From positions 1-18,578 of the forward strand of contig JBDUDA010000028.1 of NCBI GenBank assembly GCA_040003205.1: 18,578 nucleotides of DNA, in the 5' to 3' direction. Below the pieces are notes generated by a model. It did not search any database. It was not told the DNA's origin and worked only from the letters and a program-made list of their open reading frames with translations. This DNA is from JALYIM01 sp040003205. GTDB taxonomy: Bacteria; Acidobacteriota; Terriglobia; Terriglobales; Acidobacteriaceae. Shown here piece by piece: positions 1 to 7,227 of the stretch; positions within the stretch are counted from its first letter, which is position 1; the number at the start of each line of letters is the position of its first letter. The position numbers were made by a program, and so were the translations under genes.

Positions 1-37
1 ATAGCTCAAAGGTGCCAAAAGGTGTGGGAAAAACTTT

Positions 38-481
38 TCACAACGAAGACACAACTTTCCTCTTTACCGTAAGGTGCCCGTTATTGTGGTTCAAGAGGGA
101 ATGGGCGAACTTTATACCGAGAAGATGAAACCCTTCGGAGTAATGGCTACGCAAAATACGGGCTTGCAGATTTCTAGCAGCTTTGCGGACCTCGATCGAG
201 GATGCCAAAGGAGCGCTGGGTATTTCCAGGGAAACCTTGGCGGATGGCGGCAATGGGCGGCGTACAGCTATCAAAGCGCCGCCAGGTGAAACGTTTAGAG
301 CAGTGGCAAATTCCAAAAATTCTTTTCCATTTTCGTCCCGGCTGCGCACGAATACCGGGATCGCTAAGGGTAGACGAATCCATTGACGACGTTCGCTTTC
401 CGACTTCGTTCGGCTCAAGAACACCTCGCGCACAGGGGAATATCTACAATTTCTTGCATCCTGGGTGCCAAACAAGTTCAT
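38..481 (-). CDS. PilZ-domain protein (putative c-di-GMP receptor)
   Basis: Small soluble protein with a PilZ domain, the family that binds cyclic di-GMP and controls motility or exopolysaccharide output. Seen in the sequence: the N-terminal arginine motif RQWIR (residues 32-36 from the start chosen) and, about 27 residues later, NVSPGG (63-68), matching the D/NxSxxG half of the c-di-GMP site; both half-sites look intact. No membrane segment or signal peptide. The frame stays open upstream to an ATG at 688, but that extension shows no recognisable domain and contains the likely promoter of the divergent kinase gene, so I chose the ATG at 481. A TTG at 418 preceded by GAGGTG is an equally plausible start and would leave just the PilZ domain. 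It is divergent from the kinase/regulator pair. The family call is firm; the start is not. Confidence 0.75.
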   Translation of the reverse strand: MNLFGTQDARNCRYSPVREVFLSRTKSESERRQWIRLPLAIPVFVRSRDENGKEFLEFATALNVSPGGALIAVRRPLPPSAKVSLEIPSAPLASSIEVRKAARNLQARILRSHYSEGFHLLGIKFAHSLLNHNNGHLTVKRKVVSSL

Positions 482-639
482 AAACTGAGGTGACCGTGGT
501 AACCTCGCCGCTTCGAGGCCAATTCGGGCAATATCGGCAGATGGAACACCCAAATCCGGTCGATCTTCTGGTAATTCCCCACAAGCAGGCAAGGGTGAAA
601 GTCTTTTCCCTTTAGTGACCATCCATCTGCATTTGCGAA

Positions 640-669
640 TTGACACCTGGCAAAGCGGTAACATAACAT
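640..669 (+). promoter_or_regulatory. Candidate sigma-70 promoter of the kinase/regulator operon
   Basis: A perfect -35 hexamer TTGACA (640-645) is followed after 18 bp by TAACAT (664-669, 4/6 to TATAAT); CATAAC with a 16-bp spacer is the alternative -10. It points at the kinase gene with a leader of about 70 nt. It lies inside the doubtful N-terminal extension of the divergent PilZ frame, which argues for the shorter PilZ protein. This is a match by eye only. Confidence 0.35.
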
Positions 670-703
670 CGTTAAGTACGACATTCATTTAAAAGCCGTT
701 AAC

Positions 704-719
704 TGCAAGTCCCTCCCCC
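704..719 (-). promoter_or_regulatory. Weak sigma-54-like (-24/-12) element facing the PilZ gene
   Basis: Read on the minus strand, this 16-mer has GG, ten bases, then GC in a TTGCA context, the invariant spacing of -24/-12 promoters. It lacks the usual CAC after the GG (about 9 of 12 consensus positions). It lies between a sigma-54 activator operon and the PilZ gene and would transcribe the latter. A purine-rich stretch can produce this by chance. Confidence 0.18.
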
Positions 720-747
720 ATTTTGGTTCTGAGAAATTCCCGATTTC

Positions 748-1686
748 ATGGTCACAAAAGCCGAAAAACCGCCTTTAGCTACAGCGACCCCGATTGATGC
801 GATTGCGCCCGGCGGAAGCCCTGTGGCGGGAGCCGGAGATTGCCGCAAGTCTGCATGCGTCCAGCAGGCACGAGACTACGTTCAGCTTCGGGAGCGTTCC
901 GTGCGCACCAATAACGCCCTTGCCTCCGCTGCCCATGATCTAAAGACCCCGTTGTCAATTCTGAATGGCTACGTGGAGCTTCTGCAAAGCGAAAAACTTG
1001 GGACGGTGAATGAACGGCAGCGCGAGGTGCTGCGCGACATGCGCTCCAGCGGTCTGCGCCTACTCACGTTTATTCAGGATTTTCTGAGCTTCAGCGTCCT
1101 CGAGACCGGCGAAATGAAAATGCGGTATGAGGTTGGAAATCTTAATTCCTGCCTTTCCGAAGTTTGCCGTCTTTGGTCTCCCCGTTTTCAGGAAAAGGGT
1201 CTCGCACTTTACTTTCTCGCGAACGACGAGCTTTCAGACTTCAGTTATGACGCTCCCAAGGTCGAGCGTGTGGTTTCGAATCTGATCGAGAACGCGTCCA
1301 AATTTACGCCCGCAGGTGGGACAGTTTGGCTTCACGCCGAGCCTAACGCCTGGGAACGCCGCACCGGCAACAAACCCGAGGTGGGCGCAGAGCGGCGGCG
1401 ACGGCAGATGGCGCAACCGAATTCTGTGAAAGTCAGCGTCTCCGACACCGGACCCGGTATTCCTCCCGAGTACCATATTGAAGTATTCGATGATTTCTTT
1501 CGCCTGCCTCAGGCCGACACGCAAGCTGACGGAATGGGCTTAGGCCTGGCGATCGCACGCCGCCTGATCAGCGGCATGGGCGGCAAGATTTGGGTGGAAA
1601 GCGACCCTGGCGCAGGCTGCAAATTTTCATTTCTGCTTCCGCTGAAACCAGCTGTCAGCAGCACCAATCAAGGGAAAACTAAATGA
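748..1686 (+). CDS. Soluble sensor histidine kinase (HisKA + HATPase_c)
   Basis: Histidine kinase of 312 residues that autophosphorylates and should donate phosphate to the regulator encoded immediately downstream. Seen: the H-box AAHDLKTPL with phospho-acceptor His63, the N-box NLIENASKFTP (178-188), the G1 box DTGPGIP (233-239), the F-box FDDFFR (247-252) and the G2 box GMGLGLAIARRL (262-273), so all catalytic motifs are present. There is no transmembrane segment and no PAS, GAF or other sensory domain; the roughly 55 residues before the H-box are low-complexity and coil-like. The kinase is therefore probably cytoplasmic and receives its signal from a partner. A basic insertion with many Arg lies between the N and G1 boxes (about 203-222). 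The stop overlaps the next start (ATGA), which indicates translational coupling. The cognate pairing is an inference from the overlap. Confidence 0.9.
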   Translation: MVTKAEKPPLATATPIDAIAPGGSPVAGAGDCRKSACVQQARDYVQLRERSVRTNNALASAAHDLKTPLSILNGYVELLQSEKLGTVNERQREVLRDMRSSGLRLLTFIQDFLSFSVLETGEMKMRYEVGNLNSCLSEVCRLWSPRFQEKGLALYFLANDELSDFSYDAPKVERVVSNLIENASKFTPAGGTVWLHAEPNAWERRTGNKPEVGAERRRRQMAQPNSVKVSVSDTGPGIPPEYHIEVFDDFFRLPQADTQADGMGLGLAIARRLISGMGGKIWVESDPGAGCKFSFLLPLKPAVSSTNQGKTK

Positions 1687-3095
1687 CCGATACGGCCAAG
1701 ATTTTACTCGTTGACGACGAGCCGGGAATGCTTCGCTACATTCGCACCCTGCTTGAGGTCGACAATTACAAAGTTGCGACCGCCAGTACGGGCGAAGAAG
1801 CGATTGAGCTGGTGCGGAAGGGATTGCATCCTGACCTGGTGCTGCTCGATTTGCTGATGCCAGGCATAGATGGGTTGCAGACACTGGAACAGTTACGCCA
1901 GCTTCAGTCCGGATTGAAGGTAGTGATGCTTTCCTGCGTCGCCGACACCCGAAAGGTCGTACAGGCAATTCGACTGGGAGCACACGATTACATAACCAAA
2001 CCGTTCCAGAAAGCAGATCTGAACGCAGTCATAGATCAATGCCTGGGGACGAATCAGCAGAACTATCCCGGCGATGTGGAGGAGTTGAGCGACGACGTTT
2101 TCTTTGTCGCAGCCAGTCCAGTGATGCGGACTCTGCGATCGCAAGCCGCTCTGGTCGCAAACGTCGATATCCCAGTACTGATGTTGGGCGAGAGTGGAAC
2201 CGGCAAAGAGGTGATGGCTCGCCTTATCCATAAGCTCTCTCCGCGTGCTCACCGGACGTTTTTAAAGGTCAATTGCGCGGCAGTCCCGGCCGATCTTCTA
2301 GAGAGCGAACTCTTCGGATATGAAGCGGGTGCATTCACGGGCGCGAACCACGCTAAGCCCGGCAAATTTGAAATCTGCAATAAAGGCACGATCCTGCTTG
2401 ACGAAATTGGAGAGATGCCGCCCAGCTTGCAGGCCAAACTGCTGCATGTTTTGCAGGACCAGCAATTCTCCCGACTGGGCAGCCGGTCCGTGATCAAGGT
2501 GGACGTACGCATTCTCGCCGCCACCAATATCAATATTCCTGAAGCGCTGGCAGAAAAGCGCCTGCGCGAAGATCTTTACTACCGTCTGAATGCCTTCACC
2601 CTACAAATACCACCATTACGCGAGCGCAAAGAAGAAATTCCGATTCTGCTCAAACACTTCATGTCACAGTTGTCGGAGCAGTACGCGCGTGCGCCACTGC
2701 CATTTTCTCCCGAGCTGATGCAGGCCTGCATGGACTATTCATGGCCTGGCAACTTGCGAGAGCTGGGAAATTTTATTAAACGATTTCTGGTGTTGGGAGA
2801 CGAGAAGCTCGCAGTGCATGAGTTGCAGCCCAAGAAAGACGGCAGCGGAGCACAATTTGAAAGTGGCGGCAATGCCTTAATCGATGCGATCGGCGGACTT
2901 AAATCCGTGGCCCGCGGGGCCAAGGATGAAGCGGAGGCCGAAGCCATCAGCCGCGCGCTCGATGAAACCAATTGGAATCGCAAACAGGCGGCAGCGTTAC
3001 TTCAAATCAGCTACAAGGCGCTGCTTTACAAAATCCGCCAGTACGGGATAGCCCAGACCGCGAAGAGTCATCACAAATTGACAGCGGGAGCATAG
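1683..3095 (+). CDS. NtrC-family sigma-54-dependent response regulator
   Basis: Response regulator of 470 residues with the full REC - AAA+ - Fis-type HTH layout. REC: acidic pair D11/D12, phospho-acceptor D56 in LLDLLMPG, S84 and K106 (ITKPF). AAA+ domain: Walker A GESGTGKE (169-176), the sigma-54-contacting GAFTGA loop (216-221, intact), Walker B LLDEIGEMP (238-246) and the WPGNLREL sensor II region (354-361). The C-terminal helix-turn-helix spans about residues 418-456. The intact GAFTGA motif means it should activate RNA polymerase-sigma-54. Its ATG overlaps the kinase stop by 4 bp. It ends 24 bp from the convergent SBBP-repeat gene, with no obvious terminator hairpin between. Target genes cannot be read from the sequence; regulators of this type often control polysaccharide or surface functions. 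Confidence 0.95.
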   Translation: MTDTAKILLVDDEPGMLRYIRTLLEVDNYKVATASTGEEAIELVRKGLHPDLVLLDLLMPGIDGLQTLEQLRQLQSGLKVVMLSCVADTRKVVQAIRLGAHDYITKPFQKADLNAVIDQCLGTNQQNYPGDVEELSDDVFFVAASPVMRTLRSQAALVANVDIPVLMLGESGTGKEVMARLIHKLSPRAHRTFLKVNCAAVPADLLESELFGYEAGAFTGANHAKPGKFEICNKGTILLDEIGEMPPSLQAKLLHVLQDQQFSRLGSRSVIKVDVRILAATNINIPEALAEKRLREDLYYRLNAFTLQIPPLRERKEEIPILLKHFMSQLSEQYARAPLPFSPELMQACMDYSWPGNLRELGNFIKRFLVLGDEKLAVHELQPKKDGSGAQFESGGNALIDAIGGLKSVARGAKDEAEAEAISRALDETNWNRKQAAALLQISYKALLYKIRQYGIAQTAKSHHKLTAGA

Positions 3096-3119
3096 TATCT
3101 TGTCACTCCCGCAGCGCTT

Positions 3120-6100
3120 CTACTGCACGATCAACTGCAATACCGCATTGCGAGTGGCAGTACCGGAAGTTGCGGCAACTGTGATTGTGTAGGAGCCTGC
3201 CGGCGTTCCGGTGGTGGTGGTTGTGCTCTTATGCGAGCTCCCGCATCCCGCTTGAAAAATCATCAGGGCCACGAAGAAACCCAACAGAAGTACAATCCTT
3301 GAAAGACGCCTCTTCGAGGATTTTGTTTTCCCGCCGAACCCAGCCCCCAGCAAAGCTAGTCCTGAAACCGGCAACCAGGTAACGTAAAACGGGGGCTTCC
3401 CGTGAATCAAATCCGCTGTCGTGCTCACGCGCGCAGTCGTATTGATCACAAGGGCGCGGCTTTGTGCACCGCTGCTGAGATTCGGGATTGGGTTGTTCGT
3501 GAAGTTGCAGGTCGCACTCGTAGGAAGCCCGGAGCACGCGAGAGATACCGACTCCGGAAAGCCGGCGCCGGTGGGCGTGACGGTGACCGTGTAGGCGGCG
3601 GGAACTCCGGCCGGCACTGTAATCGTCGCTGGTGAAACCGTGACTCCAAAATCGTTTACCGTCACCGAAGCGGCGCTTGCGGAAGTCTGGAAGTTCGATC
3701 CGGGCACCGTCAACCGTGCGCTATTGCCCAACGGCGGCGGCTGAGACGGGATGGTCCCTTGTGTGGTCTGAGTTGGAGCTGCCGCCGTCAGAACCACGGT
3801 TACAGTAGCGCTGGTCGTAGTCGAAGATGCTGCCGTATTCAGGGCGCCCAACGTGCAGGTCACGGTGCCGGCCGTTTGTCCACAAGCTCCGGGGCTTGCG
3901 GTCGCGGAAACATAGGCTGCGGTGGTAGATGAAGGAAGTAGATCCGTGAACGTGACACCTGAAACGAAGTCACCGTGATTAATAATCGTGTACGTAAAGG
4001 TGACCTGATTTCCAACTCCGACAGGACTTGGCGAAGCGGTTGCCGTCATCGACAAATTCACCAGCGGTCCAAGCTTGGTCACGAAGGCGTCGCTGGATCC
4101 ATTGGGGGCTCCCTGAAAGGGTGTGACCACCGGAAAATTACCGGAAGCAGTTTCTCCCGCAATGTAGCTTGCGCCTGTGCTATCCACCGCGATGCTGGTG
4201 CCTACATCGGAGCCACCTCCACCCAGATACGTGGAATAGTTGCCAGCCGTGGTGGCACTTGTGGCGGTGGTTTCAATCCGCGCCGCGAAGGCGTCCACCC
4301 CACCGCCTGCCCCCAGGCCGGAGGGCGAATTAAGAGTGGGAAAATTTCCGGAGTTCGTCCAGCCAGTAACTCGCGTGCCACCAATCGTGTCAACCGCGAT
4401 CCCCAAACCGACGTCGCTGCCGGAACCGCCAAGAAATGAAAAATAACTGAATGGCACGGTGCCGGTTGGCGTGGTCGTGGTTAAAGTCAAGTTTCCGAAT
4501 TTGGCGACAAATGCGTCCATGCCGCCGCCGCTTGCAGCTTGGAAGGGGGTGGTGCCAGTTGGAATCGTAATGGTACTCGATGTGGTAGAGCCGGTGACAT
4601 AGGCGCTGAACCCGGAGTCAACGGCAATCGCGTAGCCAGCTTCGTCTCCGGTGCCGCCCAGGTAGGTCAGGTAATTTTGTGTTGGTGGCGTGTTACTCGG
4701 AAAGAGAAATTCTCCAACGAAAGCGTCTACACCTCCGTTGTTGGTGCCCTGCGAAGCATTCAGCACCGGCATATCCGTGAAGTTGGTGCCTCCGGTGATG
4801 AACGCGCTGGAATTCGTGTCGACGGCGATGCCACCACCAACAGTTACGCCATTGGCGGGAGTGCTTCCTCCGATGTAGGTGGAGTAAAGCAAACTTGCCG
4901 AACCAGTCTGAGCAGTATCCAATCGGCTCAAGAAAAATTGGTTGGTGGCCTTGGGAGCGGTTTGAAACGCTCCCGTTGTAACTGGAAATCCTCCGCTGGT
5001 CGGAAAAGCGGGTGAGGTTGTGGTTCCCGTCACGTAAGCTCTTCCACTGGGATCGATTGCCAGTCCAGTAGCGGTATCAGTTCCGCTGCCGGACAAATAG
5101 GTCGAATACAGCACGGCGGACGCGGTCGAATTTAGCTTGCTGACAAAAACGTGCGAGCCGGCATTCAGCGCGCTGGTTTGAAAAGCGCTCGAGGAGGTTG
5201 GGAAATCTGAAGACGTCGTGGTTCCCGCCACGTAGACATTGAATCCGGAGTCAATCGCGATTCCCGCCGGAACATCTTTTCCGCTGCCTCCCAGATACGT
5301 GCTGAACAGAAGCGCCGCGCCGGAACTATCAAGTTGCGCGATGAAAACATTCGCGGTTCCGTGCAGTGTAGGCGACGCCGTGGGATTTGGAAAAACGGTC
5401 GAGGTCGTTGATCCCGCAATATAAACCCTCGACGCGGAATCCACCGCAATCGCAGGACAGCCAGGGGTGCCAGGGCCGGGAGGTATAGACGTTCCCAGGA
5501 TGGCGGAGCAGCTCTCGGCGCCGTTCCCGCCGAGATAAGTGGAGTAGCTCAGCACTGGATCAATGACCAGTGCTCGCGCCCGATCATAGGTCCCGAGATC
5601 GAAGCCCACTTCGTAATTTCCGCGCATGGCAAATTTGCCAGCTACCGGGCGGCGTTCGCTGCCTACCTGCTGATAAATTTTAGGAGCTTGAAAACGTAAG
5701 TCGCGATCGCCACTCGCCAAGATCAGCGAGCCATCGCGCGTGACTTTCAGCTTTTTGGAACCGCTGAAACGTAGAGCGATTTGTCTGGCATCCACGCCCG
5801 GCGCAACTTCGAAATCGAATTCCATCCGCCCTTGAACGCCATAGTAAACGAGATTGATGCCCGGATAAACATCGCTGTACCGAACGCGAGCGTACTGCGG
5901 AACGTTTCTCTGCCATTTGGAGGGATCGTTTCCCAGCAAATAGTTGCTTTTACCCGGCAGCTTGTCGGCGCCGTTGACTGTGGCGTCCTGATTTCCGCCC
6001 GCCAGTTGCATCCTGACGACTGAATTTGGCCTTCCTGCGCCGGCCTGAAGTTCCAGCACGGCTTCGCTGGATGTCAGAAATAGTCCATATCCTCTTCCCT

Positions 6101-6374
6101 TGGCCAGAAATTTCACCTGGGAATCGGTTTGCCCCTCATTGCGTTCAAAAATCAACGGCAGGCGACCGTAATCAGGAGTCAGTTTAGGGCGGGATATTGC
6201 ACTCGACAAAACCGCCCCGTCAGAGTGCGTGAATGTAGGGCCCGTGGCGTCAGACTTCCCCGCGCCGGCATCCATCCGAAACAGACCAAGACCAGCGATC
6301 AGCATTAAACAAATGAAAATAAGAGAACGAGCGCTCGAACTACCTGCGCGCGACCCAGGGCGATTTGATCTCAA
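3120..6374 (-). CDS. Large secreted SBBP-repeat beta-propeller protein with DUF11 and C-terminal anchor
   Basis: Likely surface or exported structural protein; its function is unknown. From the chosen TTG start (1,084 residues): basic N-terminus and signal-type hydrophobic segment (about 17-33); an N-terminal domain of the kind preceding SBBP repeats (RLPLIFERNEGQ near 71, to about 272); seven SBBP repeats of the STYLGGxGxD...IAVDS...YVTGxTxSxxFP type (about 276-769), enough for a seven-bladed propeller; a DUF11 domain (771-862); an Ig-like domain from about 908. The last is interrupted by two hydrophobic stretches (about 1000-1014 and 1026-1043), a basic KRRLSR loop, Cys1044 in QAGC, a Thr-rich linker and a terminal beta strand. 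The TTG at 6374 is preceded by GGAGGAG (6378-6384) and directly yields a good signal peptide. An upstream GTG at 6467 would add 31 residues without a Shine-Dalgarno. The protein is Thr/Ser/Gly-rich, as usual for the family. Confidence 0.88.
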   Translation of the reverse strand: MRSNRPGSRAGSSSARSLIFICLMLIAGLGLFRMDAGAGKSDATGPTFTHSDGAVLSSAISRPKLTPDYGRLPLIFERNEGQTDSQVKFLAKGRGYGLFLTSSEAVLELQAGAGRPNSVVRMQLAGGNQDATVNGADKLPGKSNYLLGNDPSKWQRNVPQYARVRYSDVYPGINLVYYGVQGRMEFDFEVAPGVDARQIALRFSGSKKLKVTRDGSLILASGDRDLRFQAPKIYQQVGSERRPVAGKFAMRGNYEVGFDLGTYDRARALVIDPVLSYSTYLGGNGAESCSAILGTSIPPGPGTPGCPAIAVDSASRVYIAGSTTSTVFPNPTASPTLHGTANVFIAQLDSSGAALLFSTYLGGSGKDVPAGIAIDSGFNVYVAGTTTSSDFPTSSSAFQTSALNAGSHVFVSKLNSTASAVLYSTYLSGSGTDTATGLAIDPSGRAYVTGTTTSPAFPTSGGFPVTTGAFQTAPKATNQFFLSRLDTAQTGSASLLYSTYIGGSTPANGVTVGGGIAVDTNSSAFITGGTNFTDMPVLNASQGTNNGGVDAFVGEFLFPSNTPPTQNYLTYLGGTGDEAGYAIAVDSGFSAYVTGSTTSSTITIPTGTTPFQAASGGGMDAFVAKFGNLTLTTTTPTGTVPFSYFSFLGGSGSDVGLGIAVDTIGGTRVTGWTNSGNFPTLNSPSGLGAGGGVDAFAARIETTATSATTAGNYSTYLGGGGSDVGTSIAVDSTGASYIAGETASGNFPVVTPFQGAPNGSSDAFVTKLGPLVNLSMTATASPSPVGVGNQVTFTYTIINHGDFVSGVTFTDLLPSSTTAAYVSATASPGACGQTAGTVTCTLGALNTAASSTTTSATVTVVLTAAAPTQTTQGTIPSQPPPLGNSARLTVPGSNFQTSASAASVTVNDFGVTVSPATITVPAGVPAAYTVTVTPTGAGFPESVSLACSGLPTSATCNFTNNPIPNLSSGAQSRALVINTTARVSTTADLIHGKPPFYVTWLPVSGLALLGAGFGGKTKSSKRRLSRIVLLLGFFVALMIFQAGCGSSHKSTTTTTGTPAGSYTITVAATSGTATRNAVLQLIVQ

Positions 6375-6377
6375 GAG

Positions 6378-6384
6378 CTCCTCC
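6378..6384 (-). promoter_or_regulatory. Ribosome binding site fixing the TTG start of the SBBP gene
   Basis: GGAGGAG on the minus strand sits three bases before the in-frame TTG at 6374. The upstream GTG at 6467 has only GGTGA one base away, too close to act as a Shine-Dalgarno. This decides for the shorter protein with a conventional signal-peptide N-terminus. Confidence 0.55.
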
Positions 6385-6487
6385 GAAGTGCGGATTCCAT
6401 GGAGAAAAGAAGAAACGGCGCACGAACGACAATCCGGCTCGCGGCCCGCGAAGCGGTATGCGTACACGTCACCAAACTATGGCTAAA

Positions 6488-6503
6488 TTAAGTTTCTACT
6501 TAA
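6488..6503. promoter_or_regulatory. Inverted repeat overlapping the SBBP-gene -10 box (candidate operator)
   Basis: TTAAGT, four bases, ACTTAA: a perfect 6-bp inverted repeat that covers most of the proposed -10 hexamer of the minus-strand promoter. This is the position expected for a repressor site. The AT-rich sequence means chance is possible. Confidence 0.35.
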
Positions 6504-6526
6504 ACATCTGACGATTGGCCTGTCAA
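6499..6526 (-). promoter_or_regulatory. Candidate sigma-70 promoter of the SBBP-repeat gene
   Basis: On the minus strand, TTGACA (6521-6526, perfect -35) is followed after 16 bp by TTTAAG (6499-6504, 4/6 -10). Transcription would begin near 6492, leaving a leader of about 118 nt to the TTG start or about 25 nt to the alternative GTG. Confidence 0.45.
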
Positions 6527-6615
6527 GGCGGGAGGCACCGTGCAATCCCCTCATTCCCGGTCAGGTGAGTTGTCAGATGCTGGATGCAGGTGGGTTGGAT
6601 GCCGAGTGGACTTGC

Positions 6616-6657
6616 TTTCAGCTCTCAGCTCTCAGCTATCCGCTTTTAGCTCTCAGT
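6616..6657. repeat. Heptanucleotide tandem repeat, consensus TCTCAGC, six copies
   Basis: Six consecutive 7-mers: TTTCAGC, TCTCAGC, TCTCAGC, TATCCGC, TTTTAGC, TCTCAGT. Two units are exact and the rest differ by one or two bases. The array is intergenic. Short tandem heptamers of this kind occur in several bacterial genomes, arise by slippage and vary between strains; no function is apparent. Confidence 0.7.
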
Positions 6658-6763
6658 TGAAAAAATTGTCTCGCATCGCAGTTTTCGCCTTGCTCACTCG
6701 GGAAACCTTAAGCCCTGCGGAGTAATTCCTCAGTTAATGCTCTCGGGCTTTTCTTGTTGCAAA

Positions 6764-6793
6764 TGTGATACTAATCGATTAAGCCTTGATTAG
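6764..6793 (+). promoter_or_regulatory. Extended -10-like element and inverted repeat before the PilZ gene
   Basis: TGTGATACT (6764-6772) has the TG-N-hexamer form of an extended -10 box, with no good -35. It is followed at once by CTAATC - 11 bp - GATTAG (6771-6793), a perfect 6-bp inverted repeat around the expected transcription start, 24 bp before the ATG. A regulator-binding site is possible, but the evidence is composition-level only. Confidence 0.3.
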
Positions 6794-6816
6794 GGGATTT
6801 CCCACAACATTCCGTC

Positions 6817-7224
6817 ATGATTTCCAGGCCACAACACGGTGATCCTTCAGACGAGCGCCGCACCATGCGGCGTTTTGACATGCGCCTGCCTGCGGTAATT
6901 AAAATCGACTCGAGCGAAGAAAAATTAAACGGTCAAACTTTAGATGTCGAAGAAATATTAACCGAAACTCATAACGTAAGCGCGCGTGGCATTTTCTTTT
7001 ATCTCGACCACGCAGTTGCCGAAGGCACTCGCATTGAAGTGACGATGACTTTTCCGCCCCATATCACGATGACCGAACCTGTCCGTGTCCGATTCACGGC
7101 CCGGGTGGTGAGGGTGGAGCCTCCACTACCAGTTTCGCGCATAGGGATCGCGGCCATGATTCAGGAGTACGAATTCCTTCATTCCCACCCAGTGCCGGAA
7201 TACATCGCGGCGAGCGGATCTTAG
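6817..7224 (+). CDS. PilZ-domain protein (putative c-di-GMP receptor)
   Basis: Soluble protein of 135 residues consisting almost entirely of a PilZ domain. Seen: the arginine motif RFDMR (19-23), preceded by other basic residues (ERRTMRR), and NVSARG (53-58), the NxSxxG half of the c-di-GMP site. An acidic, less conserved insertion (about 31-50) lies between the two motifs and makes this domain somewhat longer than usual there. The remainder is beta-strand-like (TRIEVTMTF, VRFTARVVRVE). No membrane segment. There is no good Shine-Dalgarno before the ATG; AGGGGA lies about 20 bp upstream, and the ATG at 6865 would cut into the arginine motif, so the first ATG is preferred. It ends 3 bp from the stop of the convergent ccmD. 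It is similar in type to, but not a close copy of, the PilZ protein at the left edge. Confidence 0.85.
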   Translation: MISRPQHGDPSDERRTMRRFDMRLPAVIKIDSSEEKLNGQTLDVEEILTETHNVSARGIFFYLDHAVAEGTRIEVTMTFPPHITMTEPVRVRFTARVVRVEPPLPVSRIGIAAMIQEYEFLHSHPVPEYIAASGS

Positions 7225-7227
7225 TTT

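Larger units (their letters stand above)
6527..6816. other. Intergenic region between divergent SBBP and PilZ genes
   Basis: Apart from the promoters and repeats listed separately, no convincing gene is seen. A 61-codon plus-strand frame (6540-6725) is driven by the heptamer repeat (its translation is a run of LSALSSQLSAFSSQL type) and is rejected as coding. No tRNA or structured RNA was recognised. Confidence 0.6.

Noticed and set aside
482..688. N-terminal extension of the first PilZ protein to an ATG at 688
   Set aside because: No recognisable domain, poor coding character, a Shine-Dalgarno-like purine run too far away (about 24 nt), and a good opposite-strand promoter inside it. Not fully excluded.
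3096..3119. Terminator between the convergent regulator and SBBP genes
   Set aside because: Only 24 bp separate the stops and no stem with a T-run could be found on either strand.
3975..5015. Plus-strand open frames (3975-4439, 4539-5015) opposite the SBBP gene
   Set aside because: They arise from the Gly/Thr/Ser-rich repeats read in antisense and show no domains.
3120..6374. Repeated units in the SBBP gene as a possible CRISPR or DNA repeat array
   Set aside because: The repetition is at protein level with degenerate DNA, in frame and irregularly spaced; it encodes propeller blades.
6540..6725. 61-codon plus-strand frame in the intergenic region
   Set aside because: Its translation is produced by the heptamer tandem repeat (LSALSSQLSAFSSQL-like), it has no Shine-Dalgarno, and such frames are typical artefacts of this repeat type.
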